A stretch of DNA of 64,000 nt. Source: Bacillota bacterium (lineage in GTDB: Bacteria > Bacillota > Dethiobacteria > DTU022). The notes under the pieces were generated by a model that had not been told where the DNA came from, did no database searches, and saw only the letters and a list, made by a program, of their open reading frames with translations. This document shows, in pieces, positions 26,860 through 36,299 of the stretch; within the stretch, counting starts at the first letter, position 1, and every line of letters begins with the position of its first letter. The stretch covers positions 1 through 64,000 of the forward strand of contig JAKOVL010000131.1 in assembly GCA_029782095.1 (NCBI GenBank), given 5' to 3'. Made by a program: the position numbers and the translations under genes.

Positions 26860-28944
26860 CTATCCCTCCGCTGCCGCTCCGGCCAAAACCGGCTCTTTAA
26901 AGCCGCAATCCTTGCTGGAGCAGCGTTTAGTTTTATTCTTGCGCCGCACCGTCTCAACCATCAGCGCACCGCAGCGCGGGCATTTTTCCGGCAGCGGTTT
27001 ATCCCAAACCGAGAAGCGGCATTCGGGGAAGCCGCTGCAGCCGTAAAAAAGCCGCCCCTTTTTGCTGTGCCGCTCCACCAGCATCTTGCCGCAGTGGGGG
27101 CAGGGCACCCCTGTTTCTTTAACAATATTCTTGGTATACTTGCATTCCGGGTAGCCCGGGCAGGCCAGGAAGCGTCCAAAACGGCCATGTTTATAAATGA
27201 GATGGCGGCCGCACTGCGGGCAGGTTTCGTCGCTGACCTCGGCGGTGAGCTCAATGCGTTTAATTTCCTGTTCCGCCACCGTTAGCCTTTCTTTAAAGGT
27301 GCGGTAAAAATCAGTGAGCACATGATCGCGCTTTAACTTTCCAGCGCTGATATCATCGAGTTGAGACTCCATCTTGGCGGTAAAACCGATGTCAATAATC
27401 TCCGGAAAATATTGTTTCAGCAGCTCCACCACCACGTACCCCAGCTCCGCCGGCACAAAAACCTTATTTTTCTTTACGACGTAGCCGCGGCCCTGGATCG
27501 TCTCGATAATGGGAACATAGGTGCTGGGCCGCCCGATGCCTTTTTCCTCCAGCGTCTTAATGAGGGAGGCCTCGTTGAAGCGGGGAGGCGGCTGGGTGAA
27601 ATGCTGCTCCGGCAGCAGCTCTATAAGCTTCAGCTTCTGACCTTCCTCCAGGGGTGGAAGAACTGTGTCCGCGTCCCGGTCTTCAGCGCGGTAAAGGACA
27701 AGGTAACCCGGAAAGAGGAGAGTTGAGCCGGTGGCTTTTAACGTAAAATCCCCGGCGGCAATAACAACCCGGACCTGGTCGAATACCGCCGGAGCCATCT
27801 GGCTGGCCATAAAGCGATCCCAGATGAGCTTATACAACCTGAACTGGTCGCGGGTGAGATACTTTTCCATGTCCGCCGGCTTCCGCTGCACCGAAGTGGG
27901 GCGGATCGCTTCATGGGCTTCCTGTGCTCCTTTGCGGGAGCGGTAGTGGGGCGGACTATCGGGGACGAAGTCAGCCCCGAAGGTGTCCCGGATCAGCTCC
28001 CTGGCTTCCTTCTGGGACTGCTCGGAAACCCTGGTGGAATCGGTGCGAATATAGGTTACCAGGCCCACGGTCTGGCCCTGGCCGATATTAATTCCTTCGT
28101 ATAGTTGCTGGGCCAGGGTCATGGTCTTGCGGCTGGTGAAACCTAACTTGGAGGAGGCTTCCTGCTGCAGGCTGCTGGTGGTGAACGGCGGGTAGGGGCG
28201 CCGCTGCCGGCGGGTCCGGACAATTTTCTCCACCACGAAATCGGCAGTACGCAGTTCTGCCATAAGCCCGTCCACCTGTTCTTTGCTGCTTAATTCAATT
28301 TTTTTACGCTGGCGGCGGTCGAGGAGCGCCTTGAACCGGGCACCGTCGGCGCCGCTTTGCAGCAGCGCCTCCAGGGTCCAATATTCCTGCGGGACAAAAC
28401 TGTTAATTTCATCTTCCCGGTCGCAGATCAGACGCACCGCCACAGACTGCACCCGCCCGGCACTAAGGCCGCTGCGAATGTTGCGCCAGAGCAGGGGGCT
28501 AATCTGGTAGCCGACGAGGCGGTCTAGAATGCGCCGGGCCTGCTGGGCATCAACCCGGTTGAAATCGATGAGGCGTGGATTTTTAAAAGCCTCCTTAATC
28601 GCCTCCCTGGTAATCTCGTTAAATTCAACCCGGCAAGGCTGGTTTTCGTCAATTTTTAGGGCCTGCTGCAGGTGCCAGCAGATGGCTTCGCCTTCGCGGT
28701 CAGGGTCCGCGGCCAGGTAGACCGTCTTTGCCTTCTTGCCCGCATCTTTTAGCTGCTTTAAGATCTGGCCTTTGCCGCGAATAGTAATATAACGCGGTTT
28801 AAACCCTCCTTCAATGTCTATGCCGAGCCGGCTCTTGGGCAAGTCGATAAGATGACCCTGGGAGGCCATCACCTTATAGTTGCGTCCCAGGAACTTGCCA
28901 ATAGTGCGGGCCTTGGCAGGCGATTCAACGATAACCAGGTTCAT
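26860..28944 (-). CDS. topA: DNA topoisomerase I
   Basis: Type IA topoisomerase, 694 residues, that relaxes negative supercoils. The TOPRIM domain has [15 protein letters not shown] and [13 protein letters not shown]; the catalytic Tyr is in [12 protein letters not shown]. The C-terminus carries three zinc ribbons (CPQC...CPGYPEC, CPHC...CSGFPEC and CPRC...CSSKDC). ATG 28944 (MNLVIVES) is preferred because AAGGAGAG is at proper distance; an ATG at 28953 would touch the ribosome binding site. First gene of the run leading to codY. Confidence 0.96.
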   Translation of the reverse strand: MNLVIVESPAKARTIGKFLGRNYKVMASQGHLIDLPKSRLGIDIEGGFKPRYITIRGKGQILKQLKDAGKKAKTVYLAADPDREGEAICWHLQQALKIDENQPCRVEFNEITREAIKEAFKNPRLIDFNRVDAQQARRILDRLVGYQISPLLWRNIRSGLSAGRVQSVAVRLICDREDEINSFVPQEYWTLEALLQSGADGARFKALLDRRQRKKIELSSKEQVDGLMAELRTADFVVEKIVRTRRQRRPYPPFTTSSLQQEASSKLGFTSRKTMTLAQQLYEGINIGQGQTVGLVTYIRTDSTRVSEQSQKEARELIRDTFGADFVPDSPPHYRSRKGAQEAHEAIRPTSVQRKPADMEKYLTRDQFRLYKLIWDRFMASQMAPAVFDQVRVVIAAGDFTLKATGSTLLFPGYLVLYRAEDRDADTVLPPLEEGQKLKLIELLPEQHFTQPPPRFNEASLIKTLEEKGIGRPSTYVPIIETIQGRGYVVKKNKVFVPAELGYVVVELLKQYFPEIIDIGFTAKMESQLDDISAGKLKRDHVLTDFYRTFKERLTVAEQEIKRIELTAEVSDETCPQCGRHLIYKHGRFGRFLACPGYPECKYTKNIVKETGVPCPHCGKMLVERHSKKGRLFYGCSGFPECRFSVWDKPLPEKCPRCGALMVETVRRKNKTKRCSSKDCGFKEPVLAGAAAEG

Positions 28945-29029
28945 GGACAACATCTCTCCTTGAATATAGCATACACACCTATTATGCCTTGATTCATTGT
29001 TAGTTCTTGCGTAAAGGGCAAGTTTCTTT

Positions 29030-29178
29030 CAGGAATTCAGAATCCAGAAGTCAGAATACGATTACCCGCCAAATTCCTAACCTACATTCTAACAACAAAC
29101 AAGTGTTAATGAAATACAAAAGGCCATCAAAAAGTTTACACCATATTGTTGCTCCTGGCTTCTGGATTCCAGATTTTG
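29030..29178. repeat. Pair of inverted 7-bp periodic repeats
   Basis: On the plus strand, 29034-29054 reads as heptamers AATTCAG, AATCCAG, AAGTCAG. On the minus strand, 29155-29175 reads AATCTGG, AATCCAG, AAGCCAG. The two arms share a 15-base core GAATCCAGAAG-Y-CAG in opposite orientation, about 95 bases apart. A third copy is at 38038-38066. The unit looks like a short tandemly repeated heptamer family. It fills most of the gap between dprA and topA. Confidence 0.6.
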
Positions 29179-29243
29179 CTCCAGCTTCTGCATCCGATAA
29201 TTAGGCATCTATTTTTCAAACGCTTTCTTAATTCTAACATAAT

Positions 29244-30326
29244 CTATTGCCTGACAAAATATTTTCCAGGCAGCTGCTTGATCCGTCCTTTTAGCTCCAG
29301 CTCCAGCAGCAGCGGGCCGATGCGCTCTGCGCTGAGGCCGCTGGAGGCAATGAGCTCATCCATATGCACGGGCCGGTAAGGGATTAAGTCCAAAATTATT
29401 TTTTCTTCCCCGGAAACACCGCCCGCGGCGCCTGCTGCCGCAGCCGCTGCTGCAAGGGGAATCAGGGGCAGCTCTTCCAAAATGTCGGCGATAGATTCCA
29501 CCAAGCGCGCCCCTTCTTTTAACAGCTTATGACAGCCGCGGCTGTAAGGGCTGTCGATAGGACCCGGCACGGCAAAAACCTCCCGGTTCTGCTCCAGGGC
29601 ATAAGAGGCGGTGATCAGGGCGCCGCTCTTTAGCGGTGCTTCTACTACCACTGTCCCCAGGGCCAGGCCGCTGATAATGCGGTTGCGCTGGGGAAAATGC
29701 TGTGGTAAAGGCGGAGTGCCCGGGGGAAACTCACTAAGCACCGCCCCGCTCCCCTGGATCGCTTGCATCAAAGCGGCATTGGAGGGCGGATAACAGCGAT
29801 CCAGGCCGCAGCCCAGCACGGCCACGGTGCGCCCGCCCCCTTCCAGGGCCCCCCGGTGCGCTGCCGTATCCACCCCCAGGGCCAGGCCGCTGATTACGGC
29901 AGCCCCGGCTTGAGCCAGTTCAGCGGCCAGGCGGCCGGCTATGTCCCGGCCGTAGGCCGTGCAGCGCCTGCTGCCCACAATGGCTATGGCCGCAGTTTCG
30001 TTAACCCAGCAGCCGCGATAATAAAGTATCGGCGGAGGATGTGTGATCTGGCGCAATAATGAAGGGTAATCGGAGCTTTCCAGGGTAAGACAACCGATGT
30101 TTAAGCGCTGCAGGCGGCGCCATTCCGCTTCGGGATTAATTTTACGGCGCTCTTCCAGAAACTTTTCCGCCAGGCCTTTCAATTCCGGTATCTGCTGCAG
30201 TTGGGCGGCCCCGGCGTTCCAGGCTTCACGGGCTGTGCCGCAATTCCTGATTAAGGCCCCGATTCGAACGGGGCCTAAAAAGGAGATTCGATTCAACGCA
30301 TTTAAAAAGATAGTCTGCTCGCTCAT
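29244..30326 (-). CDS. dprA: DNA-processing protein DprA
   Basis: Loads RecA on incoming single-stranded DNA in natural transformation, 360 residues from ATG 30326. A helix-hairpin-helix N-terminus (NALNRISFLGPVRIG) is followed by the Rossmann-like core: IVGSRRCTAYGRDIA, GAAVISGLALGVDTAAHRGAL and TVAVLGCGLDRCYPPSN. An alanine run near 322-330 links to a C-terminal winged helix ending KQLPGKYFVRQ. TTG 30359 upstream is possible but has no ribosome binding site. DprA beside topA is a common order; the ComM homologue at 55234 is another transformation-related gene. Confidence 0.93.
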   Translation of the reverse strand: MSEQTIFLNALNRISFLGPVRIGALIRNCGTAREAWNAGAAQLQQIPELKGLAEKFLEERRKINPEAEWRRLQRLNIGCLTLESSDYPSLLRQITHPPPILYYRGCWVNETAAIAIVGSRRCTAYGRDIAGRLAAELAQAGAAVISGLALGVDTAAHRGALEGGGRTVAVLGCGLDRCYPPSNAALMQAIQGSGAVLSEFPPGTPPLPQHFPQRNRIISGLALGTVVVEAPLKSGALITASYALEQNREVFAVPGPIDSPYSRGCHKLLKEGARLVESIADILEELPLIPLAAAAAAAGAAGGVSGEEKIILDLIPYRPVHMDELIASSGLSAERIGPLLLELELKGRIKQLPGKYFVRQ

Positions 30327-30398
30327 CGCTTTCGCGGACAAGTCCCTTGTTTCGTCCAACCCGGGCCGGCACCGGCCGGGTGAAAACGGCTCCTGCTA

Positions 30399-31640
30399 CT
30401 ATTCGCCCTCCTCTGCTTCCCGGTTATCAACACGCAAAACTCTGTTTTCCCAGGTCCGGATGGTTACTGTATCTTTGCCGATGCCCAGCAGGTAAGTGGG
30501 CAGAAGCGGCGTTTTACCGTAGCCGTGCGGTGCGTTGATCAGGTAGGTGGGAATAGCCAGGCCGGAGGTAAAGCCGCGCAGTTTTTCCATGATTTCCAGG
30601 CCTTCCTCTACCCGAACGTAGAAATGCGAGGTTCCTTTCACCCGCTTGGGATGAAAGAGGTAGTACGGCCGGACCATAATTTTTAAAAGCTCCTGGTTAA
30701 GCTTGCGCATGACAAAAGGATCATTGTTGATCCCTTTCAGCAGCACAGCCTGGTTGCCCAGGGCCACGCCGGCCCGGGCCAGTTTCAGGCAGGCCTCCCG
30801 GGCTGCAGGGGTAACTTCCAGGGGATGGTTAAAGTGAGTGTTCACATAAAGGGGCAGGTGCCGGGACAAGATGTCACAGAGCTCATCGTCAATGCGGTAG
30901 GGAAGAGTCACCGGGGTGCGTGTCCCGAAGCGCTTTATCTCAACATGCGGTATTGAATCGAGCTCATCCAGCAGCCAGGCAATCCGTTTATTGCTGAGCA
31001 TAAAGCCGTCGCCGCCGGTCAGGAGCACATCGCGAATCTCCTTGTTATCACGGATATAACGTAGAGCTTCCTCGATCTGCTCCCGGGGAGTGGCCAGGTC
31101 TTTTTCGCCAATATTGCGGCGGCGCTGGCAATGGCGGCAATACATGGCGCACTGATTGGTAACATTAACGATGAGACGGTCCGGGTAGCGGCGGGTGATG
31201 GCGGGAACCGGGGAAGTATAGGCTTCACCCATGGGATCACTTTCACCGTACGGATCGGTATATTCAAAAAGCTGCGGCACCGCCTGGCGCCGGATGGGGT
31301 CGCCGGGGTCATTGGGATCCATCAGGCTGAGATAGTATGGCGATATGGCCCAGCGATAATGCGCTCCGGTGCGGTCAATCTCTTCTATTTCCGAGGGAGT
31401 TAAATTGAGGAACTCTTGCAATACCTCTGTGGTCTGAATCCTGTTCTTCAACTGCCAGCGCCAGTCCGCCCACTCTGCGGCGGTGGCGCCGAAATATTTC
31501 ATCATTTTTTCCTGGTTCTTCTGGATTTCCGGCCAGCGCCCGTACCCGGTGGGCATGCCTTTCAGGGAATGCTGGTATTCGGCGATGGTTTCCTTAAGTT
31601 CAGCGGCCCTGTTCAAGGAAATCCTTTGTTTTTCGTCCAC
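30399..31640 (-). CDS. eam: Glutamate 2,3-aminomutase (KamA-family radical SAM enzyme)
   Basis: Radical-SAM, PLP-dependent aminomutase of 413 residues. The cluster motif is CAMYCRHC (Cys 165, 169, 172) and the PLP lysine lies in GYGKTP (Lys 376). In lysine 2,3-aminomutase two Asp residues (293 and 330, Clostridium subterminale) hold the substrate side-chain amine. Here they are Lys 332 (HPKRV) and Asn 369 (LINAP), the pair reported for glutamate 2,3-aminomutase, even with the same numbers. The product would be beta-glutamate, an osmolyte. GTG 31640 is chosen because AAAGGAGTGATACG precedes it. A sigma-A promoter lies upstream. It is followed by dprA after 72 bases. Confidence 0.85.
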   Translation of the reverse strand: MDEKQRISLNRAAELKETIAEYQHSLKGMPTGYGRWPEIQKNQEKMMKYFGATAAEWADWRWQLKNRIQTTEVLQEFLNLTPSEIEEIDRTGAHYRWAISPYYLSLMDPNDPGDPIRRQAVPQLFEYTDPYGESDPMGEAYTSPVPAITRRYPDRLIVNVTNQCAMYCRHCQRRRNIGEKDLATPREQIEEALRYIRDNKEIRDVLLTGGDGFMLSNKRIAWLLDELDSIPHVEIKRFGTRTPVTLPYRIDDELCDILSRHLPLYVNTHFNHPLEVTPAAREACLKLARAGVALGNQAVLLKGINNDPFVMRKLNQELLKIMVRPYYLFHPKRVKGTSHFYVRVEEGLEIMEKLRGFTSGLAIPTYLINAPHGYGKTPLLPTYLLGIGKDTVTIRTWENRVLRVDNREAEEGE

Positions 31641-31730
31641 CGTATCACTCCTTTCGATGCGATTGGACTTAGATGCAGCCCTCCCGTTGTGTGATTGTTC
31701 CAAACTATCTTCCAATTTTTATACTTTTTT

Positions 31731-31759
31731 AGTATACCATAACTCTTTCCATAAATCAA
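31731..31759 (-). promoter_or_regulatory. Sigma-A promoter of the aminomutase gene
   Basis: On the minus strand TTGATT, 17 bases, TATACT (31759 down to 31731). Transcription would start near 31724, about 85 bases before the GTG start. Confidence 0.6.
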
Positions 31760-31835
31760 AAGGGCCTAAAAAATGGAATCGCGTGACTTTGTCGTTATCA
31801 GCGCACCCCCGGGAGCTGCGGGGCCGTGATGGCGA

Positions 31836-32852
31836 TTAAATGGCCTGGGCCGCAATCTCTTCAGACCAGTTCAGGCGGCACAGTATATCCAAAAGTTGTA
31901 CCGCCCCGTCCAGATCTGCCTGATCCACCATTTCAGACGGTGTATGAATGTAGCGGCAGGGAATGGACAAGGCTCCCGTAGGCACCCCGCCGCGGCTGAG
32001 ATGGATGGCCCCGGCATCGGTGCCGCCCCGCTCCAGCACCTCCAGCTGGTAAGGAATCTGATGCTGTGCAGCCGCTTCCATCATCAGGCGACGCACTTTA
32101 GGGCTGCAAATGACGGAGTTATCTTTAACCTTAATGGCCGGGCCTTTGCCCAGGGATACTTCCATCAGGGGCGCTTTGGGGGTATCGCCGGCCCGGGTCA
32201 CATCCACCGCCAATCCGTATCCCGGCTGGATGCTGTAAGCGGCTGTGGTGGCGCCGCGGAGCCCCACTTCCTCCTGAACGGAAAAAAGAAAGCAAACAGC
32301 CTGCGGCAGAGGGACCCCGGCCAAGCGCCGCGCTGTCTCGATCAGGACCGCGCAGCCGGCGCGATCGTCTAAAGCTTTGGCCAGATAGCGCCCGTTTAAT
32401 GCCACAAAGGGTTGCTCCAGGCAGGCCATATCTCCGATTTGCACCTGTTTTTTTACCTCCGCTGCGTTTTTTGCTCCCAGATCCAGGTAGATCCTGGTCC
32501 AGTCCAGCTCACGGAGCTCTTTAATTTTTTCATGGTAAACCGTCCCCACGGCGCCGCTTTTGAAGCGCAGCCGCTGACCGGGCAAAAGGTGCGGGGCCAC
32601 ACCGCCCACCGGGGCGATGCGCACAAAGCCCTGCTCATCAATGTGCGTTACAATTACACCGATTTCATCCATGTGTGCCGACAACAGCAGCGCCGGGGCA
32701 GGTCCCTCCCGCACGGCGAAAAGATTGCCCAGGTTGTCGGTAAAAGTGCGATCTACGCTGTCTTTGATCTCCTCCTCGATCAAAGCCCTGATTTCCATCT
32801 CCTCCCCGGAGGGGCCGTATGTTTCGCACAAACGCTTCATCAGCGCTTCCAT
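31836..32852 (-). CDS. M42-family aminopeptidase (1 of 3)
   Basis: Cytosolic metallo-aminopeptidase of 338 residues, type that forms large TET-like complexes and trims peptides. Two-metal ligands are in SAHMDEIGVIV (His), LDDRAGC (bridging Asp), VQEEVGLRGA (catalytic Glu-Glu), LAVDVTRAGDTP (Asp) and the final His in CRYIHTPSEMVD. ATG 32852 follows AGGTGATGAG. It is the last of three tandem M42 genes on the same strand (120 bases after the second). The three are diverged, so they probably differ in residue preference. Confidence 0.92.
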   Translation of the reverse strand: MEALMKRLCETYGPSGEEMEIRALIEEEIKDSVDRTFTDNLGNLFAVREGPAPALLLSAHMDEIGVIVTHIDEQGFVRIAPVGGVAPHLLPGQRLRFKSGAVGTVYHEKIKELRELDWTRIYLDLGAKNAAEVKKQVQIGDMACLEQPFVALNGRYLAKALDDRAGCAVLIETARRLAGVPLPQAVCFLFSVQEEVGLRGATTAAYSIQPGYGLAVDVTRAGDTPKAPLMEVSLGKGPAIKVKDNSVICSPKVRRLMMEAAAQHQIPYQLEVLERGGTDAGAIHLSRGGVPTGALSIPCRYIHTPSEMVDQADLDGAVQLLDILCRLNWSEEIAAQAI

Positions 32853-32971
32853 CTCTCATCACCTTCGCTCAGCATTTTTCTTTTAATGGCGCCCCCGTGC
32901 ATGGCCGTAAGGCGGTAAAACGCAGGCGAGAAGCAGTTGCCCTGCTCCATCCGGGATGCAGCTTTTTATTA

Positions 32972-33979
32972 TCACCCTACGCCCTGGAGCCAGTTCTTGA
33001 CCAGGGCCACGGTATGAGCAAAGTCACTCTCCTTAAGCAGGCCGTGCGGGGAGTGGATATAGCGGCAGGGAACCGAGACCACGGCCGCTTTTACCCCTTC
33101 CCGGGAAAGGGCGATAGCCCCGGCGTCGGTGCTCGCGCCGGTAAAACGGCGGTACTGGTAGGGAATACCCGCCGCTTCGGCTGTATGAACCAGTTCCCGG
33201 AGCATTTCCCGATCCACTATCACAGAGCTATCCATAATGCTGATGGCCGGGCCTGCGCCCAACACCGTGCTGGATTGTTCACTCTCTATGCCCGGGGTGT
33301 CTGCGGCGGCAGTTCCTTCCAGAACGAGGGCGCGCTGCGGCTGCAGCTTATAAGCCGCCACCAGGGCCCCGCGGGAGCCGATTTCTTCCTGCACGGTAAA
33401 AACCGCATCAAAGGGCGGTGTATCAGGATCAAGCAAAAGCTCCAGCAGCACGGCGCAGCCGACCCGGTCATCAAAAGCCTTGCCCCGGAAATATCCTTCA
33501 CCCACTGCGGTAAAGGTGCTGTCAAAAGTAACGTAATCACCAACCCGGACGTATTTAAGGGCTTCTTCCCTGCTGCTGGCTCCGATATCAATGGATAGCT
33601 GATCTTCGGTGAAAGGTTTGCGCCGCTCCCCTGGTTTTTGCAGGTGCACCGCCTTAACCCCAATTACGCCGGGAATAGCGTCCGGACCCACCTTCACCCG
33701 CTTGGCCGCCAGTACGCGGGAGTCAATGCTGCCCACTGGTTTGAACTTGAGGTGGCCGCTTTTTTCCACCGCCACCACCATCAACCCTACTTCATCCATA
33801 TGGGCTGTAAGCATGATCCGTGAATCCCGGGCCGATCCTTTTTTTCGCACGTAAAGGTTGCCCATGGTATCACATTGCAGCACCAGCGGCTGATCCTGCA
33901 AAATCTCGACAATGGCCCGGCGGACCCTGGTCTCATCGCCGGATACGCCGGGCAGGTTGGAGAGAGTCTCTAAAAACAT
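32972..33979 (-). CDS. M42-family aminopeptidase (2 of 3)
   Basis: Second M42 peptidase, 335 residues. Metal and catalytic motifs: TAHMDEVGLMV, FDDRVGCAVL, VQEEIGSRGAL and VPCRYIHSPHGL. At the fourth metal-ligand site it has LVLEGTAAADTP, a Glu instead of the Asp (AVDVT) in its two neighbours, a form known in other M42 subgroups. The ATG start overlaps the third peptidase stop by 10 bases and has GGAGGGATTGGC upstream. Confidence 0.92.
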   Translation of the reverse strand: MFLETLSNLPGVSGDETRVRRAIVEILQDQPLVLQCDTMGNLYVRKKGSARDSRIMLTAHMDEVGLMVVAVEKSGHLKFKPVGSIDSRVLAAKRVKVGPDAIPGVIGVKAVHLQKPGERRKPFTEDQLSIDIGASSREEALKYVRVGDYVTFDSTFTAVGEGYFRGKAFDDRVGCAVLLELLLDPDTPPFDAVFTVQEEIGSRGALVAAYKLQPQRALVLEGTAAADTPGIESEQSSTVLGAGPAISIMDSSVIVDREMLRELVHTAEAAGIPYQYRRFTGASTDAGAIALSREGVKAAVVSVPCRYIHSPHGLLKESDFAHTVALVKNWLQGVG

Positions 33980-35040
33980 GCCAATCCCTCCACAAACCGG
34001 CGATCAACACTGCGGGCAAAATGGCTGAGCAAGCGGCCGCAGCCGGTTAAATCAGCGGGGTGAAGCATCTCCACGGCACTGTGCATATAACGGAGCGGGA
34101 TGGACAGCAGCGCCGAAGGAATGCCTTCCCGGGAAACCTGCGCAGCCCAGGCATCGGTTGAAGATGATGCCGGGATCGGCTCCGGCTGGTATAGAATCCG
34201 CTGCTCCCGGGCCAGCTCCTCAAGGAAGCAGGACAGCGCAGGGTGCATGTTCGGCCCCAGGGCAATGGTTACACCCTGTTCCAGTTTAAATACATCAGCG
34301 TTGGAAAGGCCCGGCGATTCTCCGTGGGTCACATCAACAGCCACGGCCAAGTCCGGCACCAGGCCGTACGCCGCGGTGAAGGCGCCGCGCAGCCCCACCT
34401 CTTCCTGCAGGGTAGCAATAAAGTATAGATCAGCATCATGTTTCATTCCGGCCAGTTCGGCGGCGCAAAATATGGCTGCAGCCACCCCGGCGCGGTTGTC
34501 CAGGGATTTGCCGGTGATACAGCCTGTTGGCAGCTTTAACGGTTTCTGCTCCAGGGAAATAAAATCGCCTATGTTTAAACGCTCCAGGGCTTGCTCCCGG
34601 GTCAGCCCCAGGTCAATGAAAAGATCCTCGATTTTTAATTCTTTTTTTCGTTCCTTTTCACTAAGCAGGTGGGGCGCCGGGGCGCCGATAACGCCTTTCA
34701 AAGGTGTGCGGCCGTGTACCACCACCGCCTGCCCCAGCAAGGTCCGCGGATCAATGCCGCCCACGGGGGTAAAGCGCAGGTAGCCTTCCTCTTCAATTTT
34801 GGTGACCATGGCGCCGATTTCATCAATGTGGGTCAACACGGCCAGGGACACCTGGTCTGCGGTCCCATTTTTTTCACCCTGCTTGAAAGCGATAAGGTTG
34901 CCAAAGCGGTCCGTTTCCACCCGGTCGGTGTACTGCCGGAAGTGGCGGGCAGCCAAGCTGACCACGTCCTCTTCGGCCCCTGCCACTCCGGCGCTTTCAG
35001 AGAGCTCCAGTAAAATATCGATTAGCTGTGCTTCTTTCAC
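33970..35040 (-). CDS. M42-family aminopeptidase (3 of 3)
   Basis: Third M42 peptidase, 356 residues from GTG 35040 (GGAGGGGGG ribosome binding site at good spacing; TTG 35046 would be too close). Motifs: LTHIDEIGAMV, LDNRAGVAAAI, LQEEVGLRGAF, AVAVDVTHGESP and PLRYMHSAVEML. It is the first of the peptidase trio and lies 21 bases after the UROD/MetE-like gene. Peptide use for amino acids would suit a fermenting anaerobe. Confidence 0.91.
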   Translation of the reverse strand: MKEAQLIDILLELSESAGVAGAEEDVVSLAARHFRQYTDRVETDRFGNLIAFKQGEKNGTADQVSLAVLTHIDEIGAMVTKIEEEGYLRFTPVGGIDPRTLLGQAVVVHGRTPLKGVIGAPAPHLLSEKERKKELKIEDLFIDLGLTREQALERLNIGDFISLEQKPLKLPTGCITGKSLDNRAGVAAAIFCAAELAGMKHDADLYFIATLQEEVGLRGAFTAAYGLVPDLAVAVDVTHGESPGLSNADVFKLEQGVTIALGPNMHPALSCFLEELAREQRILYQPEPIPASSSTDAWAAQVSREGIPSALLSIPLRYMHSAVEMLHPADLTGCGRLLSHFARSVDRRFVEGLACF

Positions 35041-35061
35041 GGGCAACCCCCCTCCGTTTCC

Positions 35062-36117
35062 TTACAGTCTTTCCGCCAGCCCCGCGGCAAGCCGGTAAAC
35101 CTGTGCGGCCAGCTCCGGCTGCAGCGTCCCGGTACCGCAGGCCGGAGTGATCAGATACTGCCGGCGCAGGAGCGGCTCGCTTACTCCCAGGCGTACCAGC
35201 GCTTCTATTTTTTCTTCCCAAAGCCGCTGCAATGAAGCGGGGTTTTCCTGCCACGCTTTCTCCGAGGTGGGGACGATTCCCCAGGCCAGGGCGCCGCCCC
35301 TCTTTAAAAAGTTTTCCAGTTCTGCAGCGCAAGCCTGCATTGAAGGAAAAAATTCGTAAGCGTCAAAGCTGACCAGGTCCAGCGGCAGCTCGAAGAGCAG
35401 CGACCAATCGGCAGCGGCGCAGCAGTGGACGCCGCTGAAGCAGCCCGCAGCGCGAACAGCCGCAATTATTTCTCCCAGCGCAGCCTGGATCTCCGCTTTG
35501 CCCAGCCCGACAGCGCTGGAGCTACCGTAGCTGTATAGCCCTGGATCATCAATAAACAACAGCGCCGGCATGCCTAAAGATTGCAGGCGGGAGGCCTGCC
35601 ACCGGGCCTGGGCCGCCAGGGTCTTGACCAGCAGTTCCCGCAGGGAGGGGTCATAAAAGGAAGGTTTGCCCGAGGCGTCTGTGACCTGAAATCCCACAGT
35701 AACCGGGCCGCTCAGCTGCCCTTTCAAGCAGAGTGTCTCTGCGGGCAGCCGCTCTGCCGCATCAATAAAGCTGTAAAAACCGGCGGCAGCATCATCGGGA
35801 AAGGCGAATTCTTCCAGGGCAGACGGATTTTCATCCAGTAGCAGCTCTAAAAGGGAAAGACAGCGCTCTTCCCAGAGGGGGTGTTCATGGTCAAAATGTG
35901 GTATGGTGCGCTCCTTCCCGACAAGGATCATCCCGCGTTGAAACAGCGGGGCCAGATACTGCGCCACAAATCCTTCGGCCGCGCTGCGCCGCGGCAGCTG
36001 AGGCCAGTGGGGCAGCTGCCGGAAGTATGTAAAAATTAACTGCAGCGCTTCTTCAACATCGGTATGGGGAAGGCTGCCAATGCCGGTAACGCTGCCGAAC
36101 AGCTTCTCCAGGTTCAA
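35062..36117 (-). CDS. UROD/MetE-fold protein, methionine-synthase-like
   Basis: TIM-barrel protein of 351 residues related to the C-terminal half of cobalamin-independent methionine synthase. The N-terminus GSVTGIGSLPHTDVEEAL is typical of this stand-alone group. Possible zinc ligands are the His and Cys in SGVHCCAAADW and the Cys in ITPACGTGTL, matching the H-x-C and late Cys of MetE. LFIDDPGLYSYG resembles the substrate loop. The methyl donor and acceptor are unknown; stand-alone homologues may use corrinoid or other methyl donors. TTG 36117 is backed by AAAGGAGG 7 bases upstream. Confidence 0.8.
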   Translation of the reverse strand: MNLEKLFGSVTGIGSLPHTDVEEALQLIFTYFRQLPHWPQLPRRSAAEGFVAQYLAPLFQRGMILVGKERTIPHFDHEHPLWEERCLSLLELLLDENPSALEEFAFPDDAAAGFYSFIDAAERLPAETLCLKGQLSGPVTVGFQVTDASGKPSFYDPSLRELLVKTLAAQARWQASRLQSLGMPALLFIDDPGLYSYGSSSAVGLGKAEIQAALGEIIAAVRAAGCFSGVHCCAAADWSLLFELPLDLVSFDAYEFFPSMQACAAELENFLKRGGALAWGIVPTSEKAWQENPASLQRLWEEKIEALVRLGVSEPLLRRQYLITPACGTGTLQPELAAQVYRLAAGLAERL

Positions 36118-36299
36118 GGGAAAACCTCCTTTTTCACGCGCCAGGGGGCCTCAGCCTTTATCTATAGCGTGCCCCCCGGTACGATTAAGTAGTCAACGGT
36201 GCCCCCTTTCCCCAAACCTCTCCTACGGGGGGACCGGTGCACCAATATCGCCATTCCATCTATGCTCCTGCCGCCTATCTCCCGCCGCTACTCTTTCTT

